From: Vespula vulgaris
Lineage: Eukaryota > Arthropoda > Insecta > Hymenoptera > Vespidae
Assembly (NCBI RefSeq): GCF_905475345.1
Contig: NC_066587.1
Coordinates: 10,696,058-10,760,057 of the forward strand
Length of the DNA stretch: 64,000 nt
Direction: 5' to 3'
In this document: positions 13,505 through 26,773 of the stretch, in pieces
Position numbering within the stretch: position 1 is the stretch's first letter
Layout of the letters: every line of letters begins with the position of its first letter
Translations under genes and position numbers: made by a program
Notes under the pieces: model-generated
Database searches by the model: none
What the model was told of the DNA's origin: nothing
What the model saw: only the letters and a program-made list of their open reading frames with translations

Positions 13505-13509
<5 letters not shown>

Positions 13510-13560
<51 letters not shown>
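13510..13560. repeat. (TC)n microsatellite
   Basis: About 25 uninterrupted TC units. Confidence 0.97.
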
Positions 13561-13563
<3 letters not shown>

Positions 13564-14410
13564 CTCTTTCATTAATTCAAGTCGCAAATGGAATTCATAT
13601 TGCATTTCAAAGTTTTGACCATTTCATGCTTTTCATATTTTCTACATCTACTTTGTTAACGTAAAAGAACATCTGAGAAAGTCGATATTAGTCGAAAGTA
13701 TTTTAATCATTTTTTATTTTTGAAATACTCGGATTGAAAATTACAAAAAATGTAATAGATACGGATATAAATTTCCACGTGATTTTTGATAGAAACGATA
13801 AAACATGAAAGGAAGAATTAAACGAAATATTGAAAGCAATGAAACGACGTTGAATTGTCGTTAATTTTGAAAGAATCTTAAACGATAATGAAATTTCAAG
13901 GGATTATGTTATACAGACGCGTTTTATTCGTATCATTTTCACGTGTTACGTGAATATGGAAGAATGTTTAAGATAACTGACAGAAAGATTATTCACGTCG
14001 ATGAAATGGTAATCATTTTCCAGCGATTAGCCATGTATCATCTCGAAGAGTATCTCGCAACTATTCAATTTGTAAAGATTCGCTGTTATTCTTTGATACC
14101 GATCAATGATGATTCATCGTGTTTGATTGATCATGTATTAACGATTTTAAAAGGAATTGAAATGCTTTTGAAGAAGAACTTATCGTATAACATTCTTTTT
14201 AGTTACTTAATATCATAAATATTTAGGTCGATCACCTTTTTCGATCATTCGAATCCTCCACATTTTCATAGCACATACATATATGTATCAAGCTACTACG
14301 AATTTCATCCTAGACGATAGCAGCCATCATGTTTATAACAACGATAGGAATAAGAATGAGTTGGATATATACATAAATTAACGACCGGAACCGACATGCA
14401 CGTATAGGTA

Positions 14411-14414
<4 letters not shown>

Positions 14415-14461
<47 letters not shown>
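14415..14461. repeat. (TA)n microsatellite
   Basis: Long uninterrupted TA tract. The surrounding 13.6-16.0 kb is AT-rich, with no supported gene. Confidence 0.95.
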
Positions 14462-14463
<2 letters not shown>

Positions 14464-16097
14464 ACTGCGTACATAGGATGATAGCAATTTTGGGATCGTA
14501 TTTAACAAAATATATTTTTCGGATGATCGTCGAGCATGTGCAATAAAAAAGAAAAGAATGGTAATAAAATAATATTTTTAGGAACGTTTGACAAATTACA
14601 TTTTAATCTCTCTATATATAGGTATACAGAGTATATATAAAAGCCGACGAAATCTAGAACATTATTCAATCTTATTTCACTTTGTTTTTTGTTTACTTTA
14701 TTTTATATAAGTTCAAACTCGATATGTTTAATACATTTATACATATGTATATCCATGTACGTGCGTACGTGCGTACTCCTCGCATTTCTTTACGTCAGTG
14801 CAATAAGACACCGACAACGAGGTATAATACTTTTTATATTCGTCAAAAACAGAAGTTCAGTGACTGTAGAAATAGAAATTTGCGTGGTACGTGAAATTTT
14901 ATTTTATCTCGTTCAATTCCGATTTTTTTTAATTTATCCTTATCATCCTTTCCAAGAAGGGAAATGATTTCTACATAAAAATAACAAGCCATGTCTTTAA
15001 CAATCAAATCATAAACTTATGTTAGTTCGAAGTACTCCTTGTGCAGCTTGTCTCTCTGTCGTTTCGATTAATTTCGTATCTCTCTCTCTCTCTCCTCCCT
15101 CCCTCTCTCTCACTCTTTCTCTGTCTGTCATATGCATACATATCACGACGGTTTTTCTTCGTCGTATGACGCTAATACTTTCATAAACACAGATATAGAT
15201 ACGAGTTTTCAGTGGCACTCATAACTGCACTTTTGTTCGTGCTTCTAAAAGAAGATAAGAAAACAAAATTTTTGTTTAATTTATGTTTTTCGAGAACATG
15301 ATTTCTTTCTTCCAAACATTTCTTTATTTTGTTTTCCTTTCATCCTAAGTTCTAAGCAAAGACGTAAAGACGGCAAAATTGTCGAAGCGATAACAATGAG
15401 AACATTGTGTCGAGTCAGCAAGTGCGTCAAAGAAAAAAAAACAAGAGAGAGAGAGAGACAGGAATACGTTGGAAGATGTCATGACAGTATCGAAACAGGA
15501 AGGAGACTTTTACGATGAATTGTCACAAACGGAATACAGGATATGACTAGTCATCCATGGTGAGATTCTATACGTGAGTGTATATTCAAAGGTAAGATTA
15601 CTGGAAGCGAATTGCTCGATTCTGGTTTCGAACTGAAAGATTTTCTGATTCAATCAAACTAAATTTGATCCTTAATCTATATCTCATAATCAAATTTTGT
15701 TTCGTGTCTACACAAAAATTCTATACTGTAAAAGTTATAGAGTATTATTATACTTAATTATTATTGTACTAAGTTTATTATGTACTATATTAGCACGTTT
15801 TTAAGTATATTAAGTTATATTTAGATATTATAATATAACATAATATAAAATGTATATTTAAATATTATCCTACATTGTACAGTCTTATTATTCTACAATC
15901 CTACAATCCTGTAATAGTAATAATAAAAATAAGTTATCTTTACATTAATATAGTATAATTTATATCATATATATTATACTATAATCTAAAGAGTATTTAT
16001 GAACATTTATTCTATATATAGTATAAGTATAGTATATATATATTAGTTTATAAATGAAAGGATATATAGAAAAAATATTTAAAAATCAATGATCTTT

Positions 16098-16350
16098 AGG
16101 AGTATTTTAGAAAGCATTCTGCTATATGCACCTGAAATGTAGGATTGGATTGAAATGGAAAAAATAGAACAAATATAAAAAAAATATCTAAGATGGATAT
16201 TAGAATTAGATTATAATACATCTTCGTACATAATCTTATTATTAGAAGGAATGAAAATTGAAAAGATAAGAATAGAAGCAAGCAAAAGAAAAATCAGAAT
16301 ATGAAGGAAGAACCAGAAAAGAAGATAGGAAATAAATAATTATAAAATGT
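16098..16350 (+). pseudogene. Non-LTR retrotransposon (LINE) reverse-transcriptase ORF, C-terminal fragment
   Basis: One uninterrupted plus-strand frame (apart from in-frame stops) reads ESILLYAPEM, stop, DWIEMEKIEQI, stop, KKYLRWILELDYNTSSYI, then a charged stretch including RIEASKRK. This resembles the C-terminal region found in hymenopteran LINE polyproteins (YGAEIWGWKE..EKIQ..YLRWVLGLD..TPGY..E..R.K...EAGKR). At least four in-frame stops sit where the family has W, Q or R codons, and no frameshifts are seen. The upstream RT domain is not recognisable. It looks like a dead 5'-truncated copy. The assignment relies on remembered family pattern. Confidence 0.68.
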
Positions 16351-16460
16351 TGGAAACAAATACGTTTATATATATATTATTTTATATTATACTTTTATTA
16401 TTATTATACTTAGTGTTATTATATAACTTATAATATAATATAAATATATAAATTATATAC

Positions 16461-16462
16461 AG

Positions 16463-16534
<72 letters not shown>
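16461..16534. repeat. (TA)n microsatellite downstream of LINE fragment
   Basis: TA tract of about 70 bp with one tg interruption near 16481. It follows the LINE fragment by about 110 bp. Confidence 0.95.
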
Positions 16535-16541
<7 letters not shown>

Positions 16542-18250
16542 AATTAAATTCTATTGAAGACAACTTATATTTGAGAAATATATTAAAAATTTTAAGAAAT
16601 AACAATTAAGTTTAAAATGAAATAAAACTTTAAAAATACGGATATCTAAGTATATGACTTTAAAGTTACATAGTGTTATAAAGGATTAAAATACGTAATA
16701 CTTTAAAAGCCTTAATCACAGATTTATTTTTATATAAGAGCTATTAAACTTAATTGTAGTCATTGCACAATAAATTCCAATGAATCTAAAAATTTTTACC
16801 ACATAAAAAGCAGTGTATATAATCAATAGAAGGAATGATATACGATTTCTTATGATCATGACGTTTGCGCTAAATGTTTATAAAATCTCTACTTTTACCA
16901 CGAACTGCTCTACCGAACATTATTAACTCGTTGGATGACATTAGGCTCATCGGTGATTCACATTCAATTTTCTAGATTTTATATAATGTTACGAAAATAT
17001 TTTTTGTGACACAAAAAATTACAACTATCTATATTTTTTAATAAAAGTAAAGTCTCACATAAAATAATAATGAATTTTCCCGTATCTTTAATCTACAAAA
17101 AGTTAAGAGAAATGTTATGTTGATATTGAATATATTGATTTGTCTTCAGAAAATCAGTTTAGCACTCAACGTATTAATAACAACTCAAAAAATCTACAAT
17201 TAATATAAAAAAAATATATTAATGACACATCTAATATAAAAAGTATAACTTTTTTTACTTTAAAAAATATTTTCTTTCCTTTAATTCACAAAAAGTTATG
17301 AAAGTTATTAAATGATTTGTATTAAATTTGCTAACGCGTGCTAATAACAGTTAAAGACGATTAATATCGAGTAAGTCAATATCGAAAAGAGTTAATATCA
17401 AGCAAGGAAAATAGATTAACTTGATTCTTCGTTCGCTTTCTCCAATCTCTTCTTCCGACGATCAAGGAAAATCATTGATCGTATTGTTCTATTACGATCT
17501 CATCTATCGTTCGCTTCTTCCTCGATCGACAACAATGTTACGTTCATAAAATGCATTCCGAACGACGTTTCGATGTCGTGTCTTCTCAACGAACATTATG
17601 TTGACGTAGAAATTATTCGAAATCTTTAGAACTTTGGTGAATACTATAAGGCTTTTTTAAAACAAATTTTTCGGATTAACCGACAACATTTTGTTGCAAA
17701 AATCCACAATTAAATTTTAGTTTTTTATTATCCATTAACGAGGCTTTGCGTTATGATTTCGTATATTTTAGAACTTATCTTTCAAAGTATAAGTATGTGT
17801 GTTTGTGTGTATACATGTATGCGATATACACCTTACAAGTTTCTAAAGATGGCACGTTTCACTTTACATCAGATTTGATTCGTTTATCGGTCAGACAAGA
17901 GTAATTCTTCGACACTTTTTTCAATGCCATGCTCCGTTTTAATCTTCTCCCCTTTCCTCAACTCCCTTCCTTCCATTAATACCTTGGCACAGAAAGTCCA
18001 ACTTGTATTCCGATCTAATGAAATTTCAATTAGCTTTAATGAGAGCAACGTTTAAATAGTGTTTCATCTTTATCTATCTCTCGAATGAGATCATACTAAT
18101 GACTTTATAATGATCCTTTGGCATTTGGTGACACGGTTAAAGAGTTGATTCCTATTCTCGAGAACGTTTTTTTTTTTCTTTTTTTTTCTTATTAAGCGAA
18201 TAAATAAATTCGCCCGGGGATGAGGAAATTTTTAAAAGAACGATCACCGA
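16535..18250. other. AT-rich intergenic sequence
   Basis: Nothing supported. The sequence is AT-rich to 17400 and less so after, with no recognisable coding or repeat family. Confidence 0.4.
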
Positions 18251-18650
18251 AGTTTGTTCAGTCATTTTAACACGTTCGAGTACGCCAAACGATGGAATAT
18301 CACCAGTCGTTTTGTTCGTCTCTTCCACGTGTTGCGAACGTATGTTCTACCTTGCCACGTATCTTTTGGAGAATTTAGGTTTCCGAGGTTCGATCATCGT
18401 CGTCGCCGAAAGTTTTATCGTTTGAATACGAGGACAAATGATTATAATTACGTAATGAATATAATTGTACATGATTCTTAAGAAATGTACAACTATTTTT
18501 CTTACGTGTCATCTTATATATATACACACACACACATATATATATACATACATATATATATATATATGTATATGTATATATGTATGAATGTATGTATAAC
18601 ATACCTATGTGAGATATTTTGAGTAATTGAAATATTTCATAACACGTGCC

Positions 18651-18781
18651 ATGAAACGTGTCATCGAGCCGGATCAATCGATCCCAAGTATTTACTACAA
18701 ACGGATGTACATACCGAGCGCGATGGAACTGGTCGTTACGAATTATTGCAAAATCTCGAAGGAGGAAAGAAGAGCTGTAAG
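18651..18781 (+). other. Possible orphan coding exon, unassigned
   Basis: A GC-richer block opens with ATG and reads through RVIEPDQSIPSIYYKRMY and SAMELVVTNYCKISKEERR before a plausible donor AAG|GTGTGT at 18782. Codons have more G/C at third positions than the flanks. No homologue is recognised and no partner exon was found. It may be chance. Confidence 0.15.
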
Positions 18782-18818
18782 GTGTGTCGATGCATTTATC
18801 TATACTTATATGTATATG

Positions 18819-18820
18819 TG

Positions 18821-18862
<42 letters not shown>
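18819..18862. repeat. (TA)n microsatellite
   Basis: TA tract. Related TATG/TACA-rich simple sequence also occupies 18520-18600. Confidence 0.95.
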
Positions 18863-18866
<4 letters not shown>

Positions 18867-20402
18867 ATAGGCGGATCAAGTAAACTTTACAATATGTAAG
18901 CTACAAAGATTTTTTTTTGTTACATAGAAAATAACATAGGAAGTAAATCATCTTCACGATTTATGTTTGTTTGTTCTTTTTTGTTCTATCAATCGATCGA
19001 TGTTGATAACAGAAGGACATATTAGGATAACTATCTTTGACGATAAAATCCTATAAATTTCTCAAACATAAGAGAGTAACGTCTGCAAAAATATTTGTTC
19101 TGAAACGAATCCAAAGATACGTGGGCGTGGTAGTAGGTACGTGTAACATTCAATGCGTTCGCGTGGAATCGTTTCTTAAGTAAATAATATTGCTTTGCGA
19201 CGATTACCATTTTGAATATTTGAATTATTCCGAACATTGCTTCGAAGAATGGTCAGGACTCGTCTATGAAATTAGCTATGTTACGTTCTCCTCTTTCAAC
19301 GATATGTCGCAACGAACGTGAAAATTATTCCACGCTGAGAGAATTTGTATTCGTAACTCCGCTCGCGTGAACGAAGCTGTCTATTTGCTTCGTCAAATTT
19401 GTATATACGAAGGATATATTCAATAACTTATTCTAACTCGCCTCTCTTGAGGCTTACACCCAAATTGTTATTTTAAAATCGTCCGTATCCTTATCCTTCC
19501 TCTTGGACAAGGCTTTAGTTTTGAATGCAAAGAAAATCGATTCTCGTAACGATTTGATAGTCAAAATTGATTTGTGTGTGTGTGTGTGTGTGTATATGTT
19601 CTATGATAGATTTCAAAGAAGGAAGAGAAAGCAAAGGAAACAAATTTAGAAAAAAAGTCAAATGCGATCTATGTATAAGGACAAAAAAAAATAATTAATT
19701 TTTCGCGAAGAAAGAAAGAAAGAGAAAGAGAAAGAGAAAGAGACGAAAATAAGAACAAATGTAAGAAGAAAAAAATCAAATGAAGTTCGTGTATCAAAAT
19801 TAGAGAAAATAATTTAGATAGTTTTCGCCAAAGAAGAAAAGAGACAGAGAGAGAAAGCAAAGAAACAGATTTAGAAATAGAAAATCAAATAGAGTTAACA
19901 TACGAAAATTGGAAAAACACACTTTGTTTTTTACGAAAAAAAAAAGAGAGAGAAGGGTAAAATATCAAATTTAGAAACAGGAAATCAAATAGAGTTTAAT
20001 TACGAAAGTTAAAAAAAACAATTTATTTTTTAGAGAAAAAGAAAAGGGAAAGAGAGAGAAAGCAAAAGATCAAATTTAGAAACAAAGAATCAACTAAAGT
20101 TTTCATACGAGAGTAAGAGAACACAAATTACTTTATGCGGAAAGAAAAAGAAAGAGTAAGAGGGAGGGAGGGAGAGACGTAGGAAAGAATAAATAAAGTA
20201 GAACGAAAGAAAGAGGCTCGATCGCCGAATTCGCACGGCCCCGACAAATCGCCATTTGGTTTTGTAAACTCGACTTTCGTGCGTCACTACGTGCGTATAC
20301 GAGCAATTTAGATTTTTCGTTCACACGACGAGAAACGTCGCGGGAGTCGTGAAAGCGCTAACGAATCTCACACGAAACACACGTCGACTTGTTTTAGGGA
20401 TA

Positions 20403-20411
20403 AGAGAGAGA

Positions 20412-20469
<58 letters not shown>
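20403..20469. repeat. (GA)n microsatellite
   Basis: About 33 GA units with one interruption near the start. Confidence 0.97.
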
Positions 20470-20470
<1 letters not shown>

Positions 20471-21174
20471 GAAGAGAAAAAGAGAGATAGAGAGAGGAAA
20501 CGAGACGAAATTATCTACAGAGTTTTTTAAACGTACCAACTCAGCCTCTTTCTTCATATTTACAAAGATAGTAAATAATTATTTCATTTTCTTAAAAGAC
20601 GATGCTCTTCCAATTACGTACTCGTAATTTTTTGTTTAATAATAATGATGTTATATTTATATTCATGTATAAAAATAAAAAAAAATCGAAGGTAACGATG
20701 ACGATTGTCGTTTGTAAGTACATACGTGTCTACGTATATTATTTGGAGTGTGACGTAAGATTGTAAACGGATTTATGTTTTACAGTCGCGTAAAACCTTT
20801 CGAAGGTATCGCATTTATTTAGCTGAGTCGTACGCATACATATATACATATATACACATACATGTAGCATTGACGTAACGCTTCTGAGATCAGGTTCAGG
20901 TAGCGATTAAATTCGAATATCGAAAAATCCGCGCAAAAATATGAAAAATGAAACGAAATGAAAGAAAAAAGTATTCTTTCAAAAAAATACTTAACTTCTC
21001 GGACACCCTGTTGTTGTAATAGTCTCGAGGAGTTATAAAATATACGATGCATCATTCGAACTCTATCTTCGTTCCCTCGGCTTTTTCTCTCGGACTCTTT
21101 TTTGCGAGAGTGTCACGAATGTTCTTTTGCACGTTCCTACGTTCCTCCGTCCGTTTCACGTCCTCCTTCGTCTT

Positions 21175-21183
<9 letters not shown>

Positions 21184-21272
<89 letters not shown>

Positions 21273-21373
21273 TTTCTTTCTCAGGAAAGATACTGGCGAT
21301 GGGAATCGGTAACGTTCGAAACCATGTTCCAGTTTTTCTTACGAGTTACTTTTTAGGAAAAGATTTATTTTTA

Positions 21374-21430
<57 letters not shown>
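21184..21430. repeat. Two long (CT)n arrays
   Basis: Tracts at about 21184-21268 and 21375-21430 are separated by about 105 bp of unique sequence. Open frames across them encode only Leu/Ser repeats and are not genes. Confidence 0.97.
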
Positions 21431-21433
<3 letters not shown>

Positions 21434-24344
21434 GTCTATTTCTCGAATTAAAAAATAAAAATAAGTACAGCCGGAAAAGTGACGTCGATGTAAGGGAAAA
21501 AAATAAAATAAAATGGAAAAAAGATTATGGTACGATTTCGTATCGAGGCTCGATTAACCGCTTAAAACCGGCTTTTAACTTCACTTATCTGAATTCTCGA
21601 GCACATTCCACTCGACTATTACTCTACCGATCGACCGCTTTCCAATTTTCGTTCACCATCGTCATCGTTAAGTAGAAAAAGTCTTGAAAACGTTTCTTTT
21701 TCCAAAAAGAGAGAAAAAAAATAAAAAAATAAAAAATAATAAATAAACATAGTACTCAGACGAAATAAGCAGGAATATTCAAACGAAAAAGAAGAAAGAT
21801 AGAAAAACGGAGAAAATATTTTTTCTATTCGCTCATGACGGGAAGGACTTTCTCTGTTTTCCTTTTGGTTTTGTTTATATTCAAAGATCAAGAAAAGAAA
21901 AGAAAATAAGTTAAAATTTGGAATAACGAAGTATCGGTGTTCGAATCGTTACTCGATTCGCGATCGATAACTTGATCGAAAGTTCATGAAAAAAGAAGAT
22001 AGAGAGAGAGAGAGCGACCGGTACCCAACGCTAAGAATCGCGCGGCATGGCCCCGGTATGCGCGGATACGCGAACGCGGAGGTCACCATTGACGCAAATT
22101 CATCCGACTATCACGTGACTAAGTGGTGAAACACAATACAACATCAGCGGACAGACAACCACCACACACAGTTACCGATCACCATCACCATCACCACCAC
22201 CACTAACACGCCACCTTTCATTAAATTCATGCCTCTCTGTACGCATTCACGACGAAGGAAAGAGAGATTCTCGGCTTTTGCTTCTTGTGCTTCTCGCTAC
22301 CTTGTTTCGATCTTACTTTATTATTCGAACTCGTATACATAGGATAAAGAGAAAGAAAGAAAGAGAGATAGATAGAGAAAGATAAATAAATGGCCACCCA
22401 CACAGCCAATGGTGATAGCCAATTAATGCCGGTCATTCGACCAATCAGAATACCAATGCGTTTCGATAAGAAATTCACATATTGTTCGATTGATAGATCT
22501 TTATTTTTTATAACGTTGCGATGAAACATTATGATAATCATTGTAATAAGAATGACAGACTCAGGTGGGAGAAGAAAAGTATGGAGGATGACGAGATGCG
22601 AGGAAAAGAAAAAAACGAAGATCGAGAGGAGATAGAAACACAGAAAGAGACAAATGAAAATCTGGGATCATCGGATTCGATTTGAAAATAATGGAAAATC
22701 GGAGAACGATTGATATACTTACACATGCATGTGTATTTCTAGACGATCAACGATGACTCAAAACAATTTGCTTTGTTACTGGTTTCATCTTCGAATCATA
22801 TGTATATGATAATGTACTAAAAGACTAATGTGTTTCTTTTCTTTCTTTTTTTTTTTTTATCATTCTGGTTTTATAGTTATATTTTATAGCTTGTTTTATA
22901 GCATAATTCCTTTTTTGTTCTGTTTTGTTTTTCATGCATTAAAAAAAGTCATTTGTTTTTAGGAAGTCGATCAATATTCTTATCGAATTAAACAAATTAA
23001 TAATTAAATAATAAACATTTGAAGAATTGTCAAAACTGATACATTATCTAACAGTAAAATTGTGAATTGACATGTACGTAATATAATATTATTACGTAAC
23101 GTAGGTAAAGACGATCATTTGACGAATGACAACTCTAACGAATTTAACGTACACCTTATTTATGTATAATCGTATCATTAGAAAATAGATAAATTTGAAA
23201 GATATACACGTATCAACTAATTTATGTATCAACACATAGATTCTACATTGTATAATTACTTAACTTGTATAATTATAGAGAAATAAAGAGAAAAGCCAAT
23301 CTAAATGTATGAAATAAAAAATTTATAACTAATTGTAAATATAATAATAAATATAATCCAAAGAATTATGTATTTGACGAAGACTTTTAATTGAATGTAA
23401 TTTCTAATTTTTAATATTGAAAGAATCGTTATAGAAATAAATGTATATAAAATATAAGTATGAATAAAATATAAAAAAACATTATGACAATAAAAACATT
23501 AGCATATAAATATAAATTATCATTAGTAATAATTAATATAATAATTCTAGTATAATATTTGTATATTTAATTGATCATAATTTCAATATTTATGAAGAAA
23601 ATTAGTTGTGCAGTGAAAAACTTTACGAATAAAATTTAAAAAAGAATTTAAATCTGACGGAACACGTACGAATGTTATAAACTTGCACGAATTTACACGA
23701 ATCTGTATTATCTTTATGAACGTACAAATTTAAATTTATACCGAAAGATGTCACTGCAATTCAAATATCATGTAATAGTTTATATGAATATCGTGAATTA
23801 TCTTAGGAGGTTAGTAAATCAAAACGATACATCGATAAAACAGTTCTCTACGTATATTATGGTAAGGTGGGACTTTGAAGTATGGCTCAGTGATTCAGAC
23901 GAACGCGCTTCGCTTTGTTATAATAACAGATAATGGAGTAGTAATTAGAATTAACGGATCGTACAGATGTCATAAATATTATAAAATCATATTACCATGA
24001 TATAAAGAAGCATGAATACTTGGCAATATCGACAATTGCTTGAACGACGTGGTTTAGTGAACATGACTGCTATAATACAAAAAAATACATTCACTGGTTA
24101 CTACTGAAGGACAACATTCACTATATTCATAGTTTTCATTGTAATATGAACATTTTTTTATTATTATGACTCACTTATATATATCAAATATCTTTATATA
24201 CAGTTTATTTCTATAATAATCTGTAATGATTCATTAAGTTTTCTCTTTATGTTTGTAGCACAATACATTTTTTATATGTTTCATTATGAATCAAAATAAA
24301 ACGATATATCAATAAAGAGCATTGTTTCAGATGTACTAGACATC

Positions 24345-26773
24345 ATGTCGTACTCCATTAATAGAAGACCCTTATTAGGGGGTGTATCTGACAGTGAATT
24401 TGAAGATGATTTAGAAACAGAACTTGATGATCCAAATGTATCTATACCTGACGAAAAACCATTTTTAAAACAAGAAGAGCCACTTGACAGGTATGAATAA
24501 ATTTTAAATTTATAGATATTACTATTACGTATCACTAATATAACATCGTTACTAATTTATATTTAGTAAAACCTAGACATATATAATTTTCTTTTATTTA
24601 CAGATATAACTTTGCTTATATAGTTTTTTACCTACTTGGAATAAATATATTAATTCCATGGAGTTTTTTCATCACTGCAGATGATGTAAGTTTAATATAT
24701 ATCATGATTATATATATTATTATTATTATTATTTGATTGATGTGATTCATGTGTATCAAAAAAAAATATATATATATATATATATAAATTCAACTTTATC
24801 ATATTATCTAATTTTAGTATTGGATGTACAAATTTCGACAAATTCATGAGAATGATACTAGAACTTTTAATTATAATTATACAGAAAATTTAGAAACAAA
24901 GACAGATCTTCAAGCTAGTTTTACTTCTTATCTGAATGTAGCAAGTGCTTTACCAAATACGTTATTTCTAATACTAAATACATTTATCAGCAAAACGTAA
25001 GTACAACTTTTAAATATAGATGCAATAAAGTTATTACTTATAACTTTACTTATTGCATTATTATATCATGAAAATTATTGAAATTTTTAGAATACCTTTA
25101 AGAACAAGAATGGTAGGATCTCAATGTATTATTCTTCTATTATTTATCATGACAACTGTATTTGTGAAAATAAACACAGATAAATGTAAGTAAAAACCAT
25201 GCAAGTAAATGAAAATAAATATTCAACTAAATTATTTTATATTTTCAGGGCAAGCTACATTTTTAGTAATTACTTTGACTACTGTAGCATTTGTTAATGG
25301 TACGTAAATATTAAAATTTATTAATATTTAAAATCTATAAAAACTGATATTTTTATTTATCTTTTAGCTGCAAGTGCAATTTTTGGAGGTAGTTTAATGG
25401 GTATAGTTGGACGTTTTTCTCCAAAATATATAACTGCTATGTCTGGGGGCCAAGCTTTAGGAGGCATCTTTACAGCTTTAGCAGAAGTGATCTCTCTTTG
25501 GATTGGTGCTAGTCCTGTACTTTCAGGCTTAATGTATTTTATTATTGGAGATACTATATTGCTTCTATCTTTAATTGCTTATATAATTTTAGAAAAAGCA
25601 GTAAGTCTTTCGGTGGATATAAATTATATTTCTTTCTTATTAATTCTTTACTTTTTTTAATAATAATTTTGTTAAAAAGAATATTTGATATTATTTTCTT
25701 TTATCACAGATGGCTATTTACAATTTTATTATGACTCTTTTAATATATGCTAAGCTACTTATGATAATGATCAAATCATTAACATAAATATATACAAGGA
25801 TTTATTACACAAATCCTTGTACATATTCACATTGTACCATCTGTATTATTTTAATTGTGCCGTGAATATATTCAAAATATACTTATAAATTATTTAAATA
25901 TGTTCTTTTTTATTTCCAGGCATTTTTTAAACATCACATGCTGGATAAGTTTCCTGAACGTATAGATTCAGATTTTTCTGTTAATGCAGAAGTAATGTTT
26001 TCACAAGTACATACAATTTCTTATTTAAACATTATTAAAAAAATTTGGCATTATGGTATTAGCGTATTTCTTGTATTCTTTATATCCGTCACAGTTTATC
26101 CAGCTATAACTGTGTTAGTAGAAAGTGAAAATAAAGGAAAGGGATACGCTTGGAATGGTTCGTTGATTTTTATTTTTATTTATGAATATACTCATAATTT
26201 TAAAGAAATTTGAAAATTGTTCTATTTGTTTTAGATATATACTTTGTACCTGTGGTAACATATCTAATTTTTAGCACAGGTGATTATGTTGGTAGAGTTT
26301 TATCAGGCATTTTTCAAATGGTAAATAAAAATTACTGTTATGACCTTATTACAAAATTTTTCTTTATACAGTAACATACATTCTTATTACAGCCTAAAAG
26401 TAAACCATACCATGTCATGCTTTTAAGTATAACAAGAGTTATTTTTATACCAGCTTTAATGTTTTGTAATGCACAACCAAGACATAATTTACCTGTTTAT
26501 ATCCACAATGATATTTACTACATTTTAATAACTATTTTATTTGCTGTAACTAATGGATATTTGTGTAATTTATCATTTATATTAGCTCCAACGTAAGTAT
26601 TTTATTTTACGTTTTATGTTTGACGATACCGATTATTCTTATATGTTATCTTTTTGTACAGAATGGTAAACACACAAGAAAAAGAAATTGCATCTGCGAT
26701 GATGGGGGCTTTCCTTGGTATAGGATTAACAACCGGTGCAGCTCTTAGCCTTTACATGGTTAAAGCTTTGTAA
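24345..26773 (+). CDS. Equilibrative nucleoside transporter (SLC29/ENT family), ENT3-like
   Basis: It moves nucleosides across membranes by facilitated diffusion. Ten coding exons join in frame: 24345-24490, 24604-24685, 24818-24996, 25091-25185, 25249-25299, 25368-25600, 25920-26157, 26235-26320, 26393-26592 and 26662-26773, giving 473 aa. Multiple hydrophobic segments fit the 11-helix ENT fold. TM1 carries the family motif as LIPWSFFITADDYW (compare LLPWNFFITAKEYW in human ENT3). The TM1-TM2 loop has NDT and NYT glycosylation sequons. GDYVGR and CNAQPRHNL match conserved late-helix motifs. The N-terminal tail has RPLL followed by an acidic stretch. ENT3 uses an N-terminal dileucine signal for late endosomes and lysosomes, so a lysosomal site is possible but inferred. 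The gene is tail-to-tail with PIMT. Confidence 0.95.

Larger units (their letters stand above)
19240..24344. other. Intergenic between the IP3K upstream region and the nucleoside transporter
   Basis: No supported gene. 19560-20340 is purine-rich low-complexity sequence. 22010-22210 is a CpG-rich patch containing cacgtg (E-box) and a CAC/CAT-repeat tail, possibly a promoter. 22850-24300 is AT-rich. ttgtttcag at 24322-24330, 14 bp before the transporter ATG, could end a 5' UTR intron. Confidence 0.4.

Noticed and set aside
13943..14218. Plus-strand 91-aa frame
   Set aside because: Starts at a non-ATG codon, with no recognisable domain and low-complexity surroundings.
20349..20627. 92-aa Glu/Arg-repeat frame
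   Set aside because: Translation of a (GA)n tract; no complexity outside it.
21047..21451. 134-aa open frame of Leu/Ser repeats
   Set aside because: Pure translation of (CT)n microsatellites.
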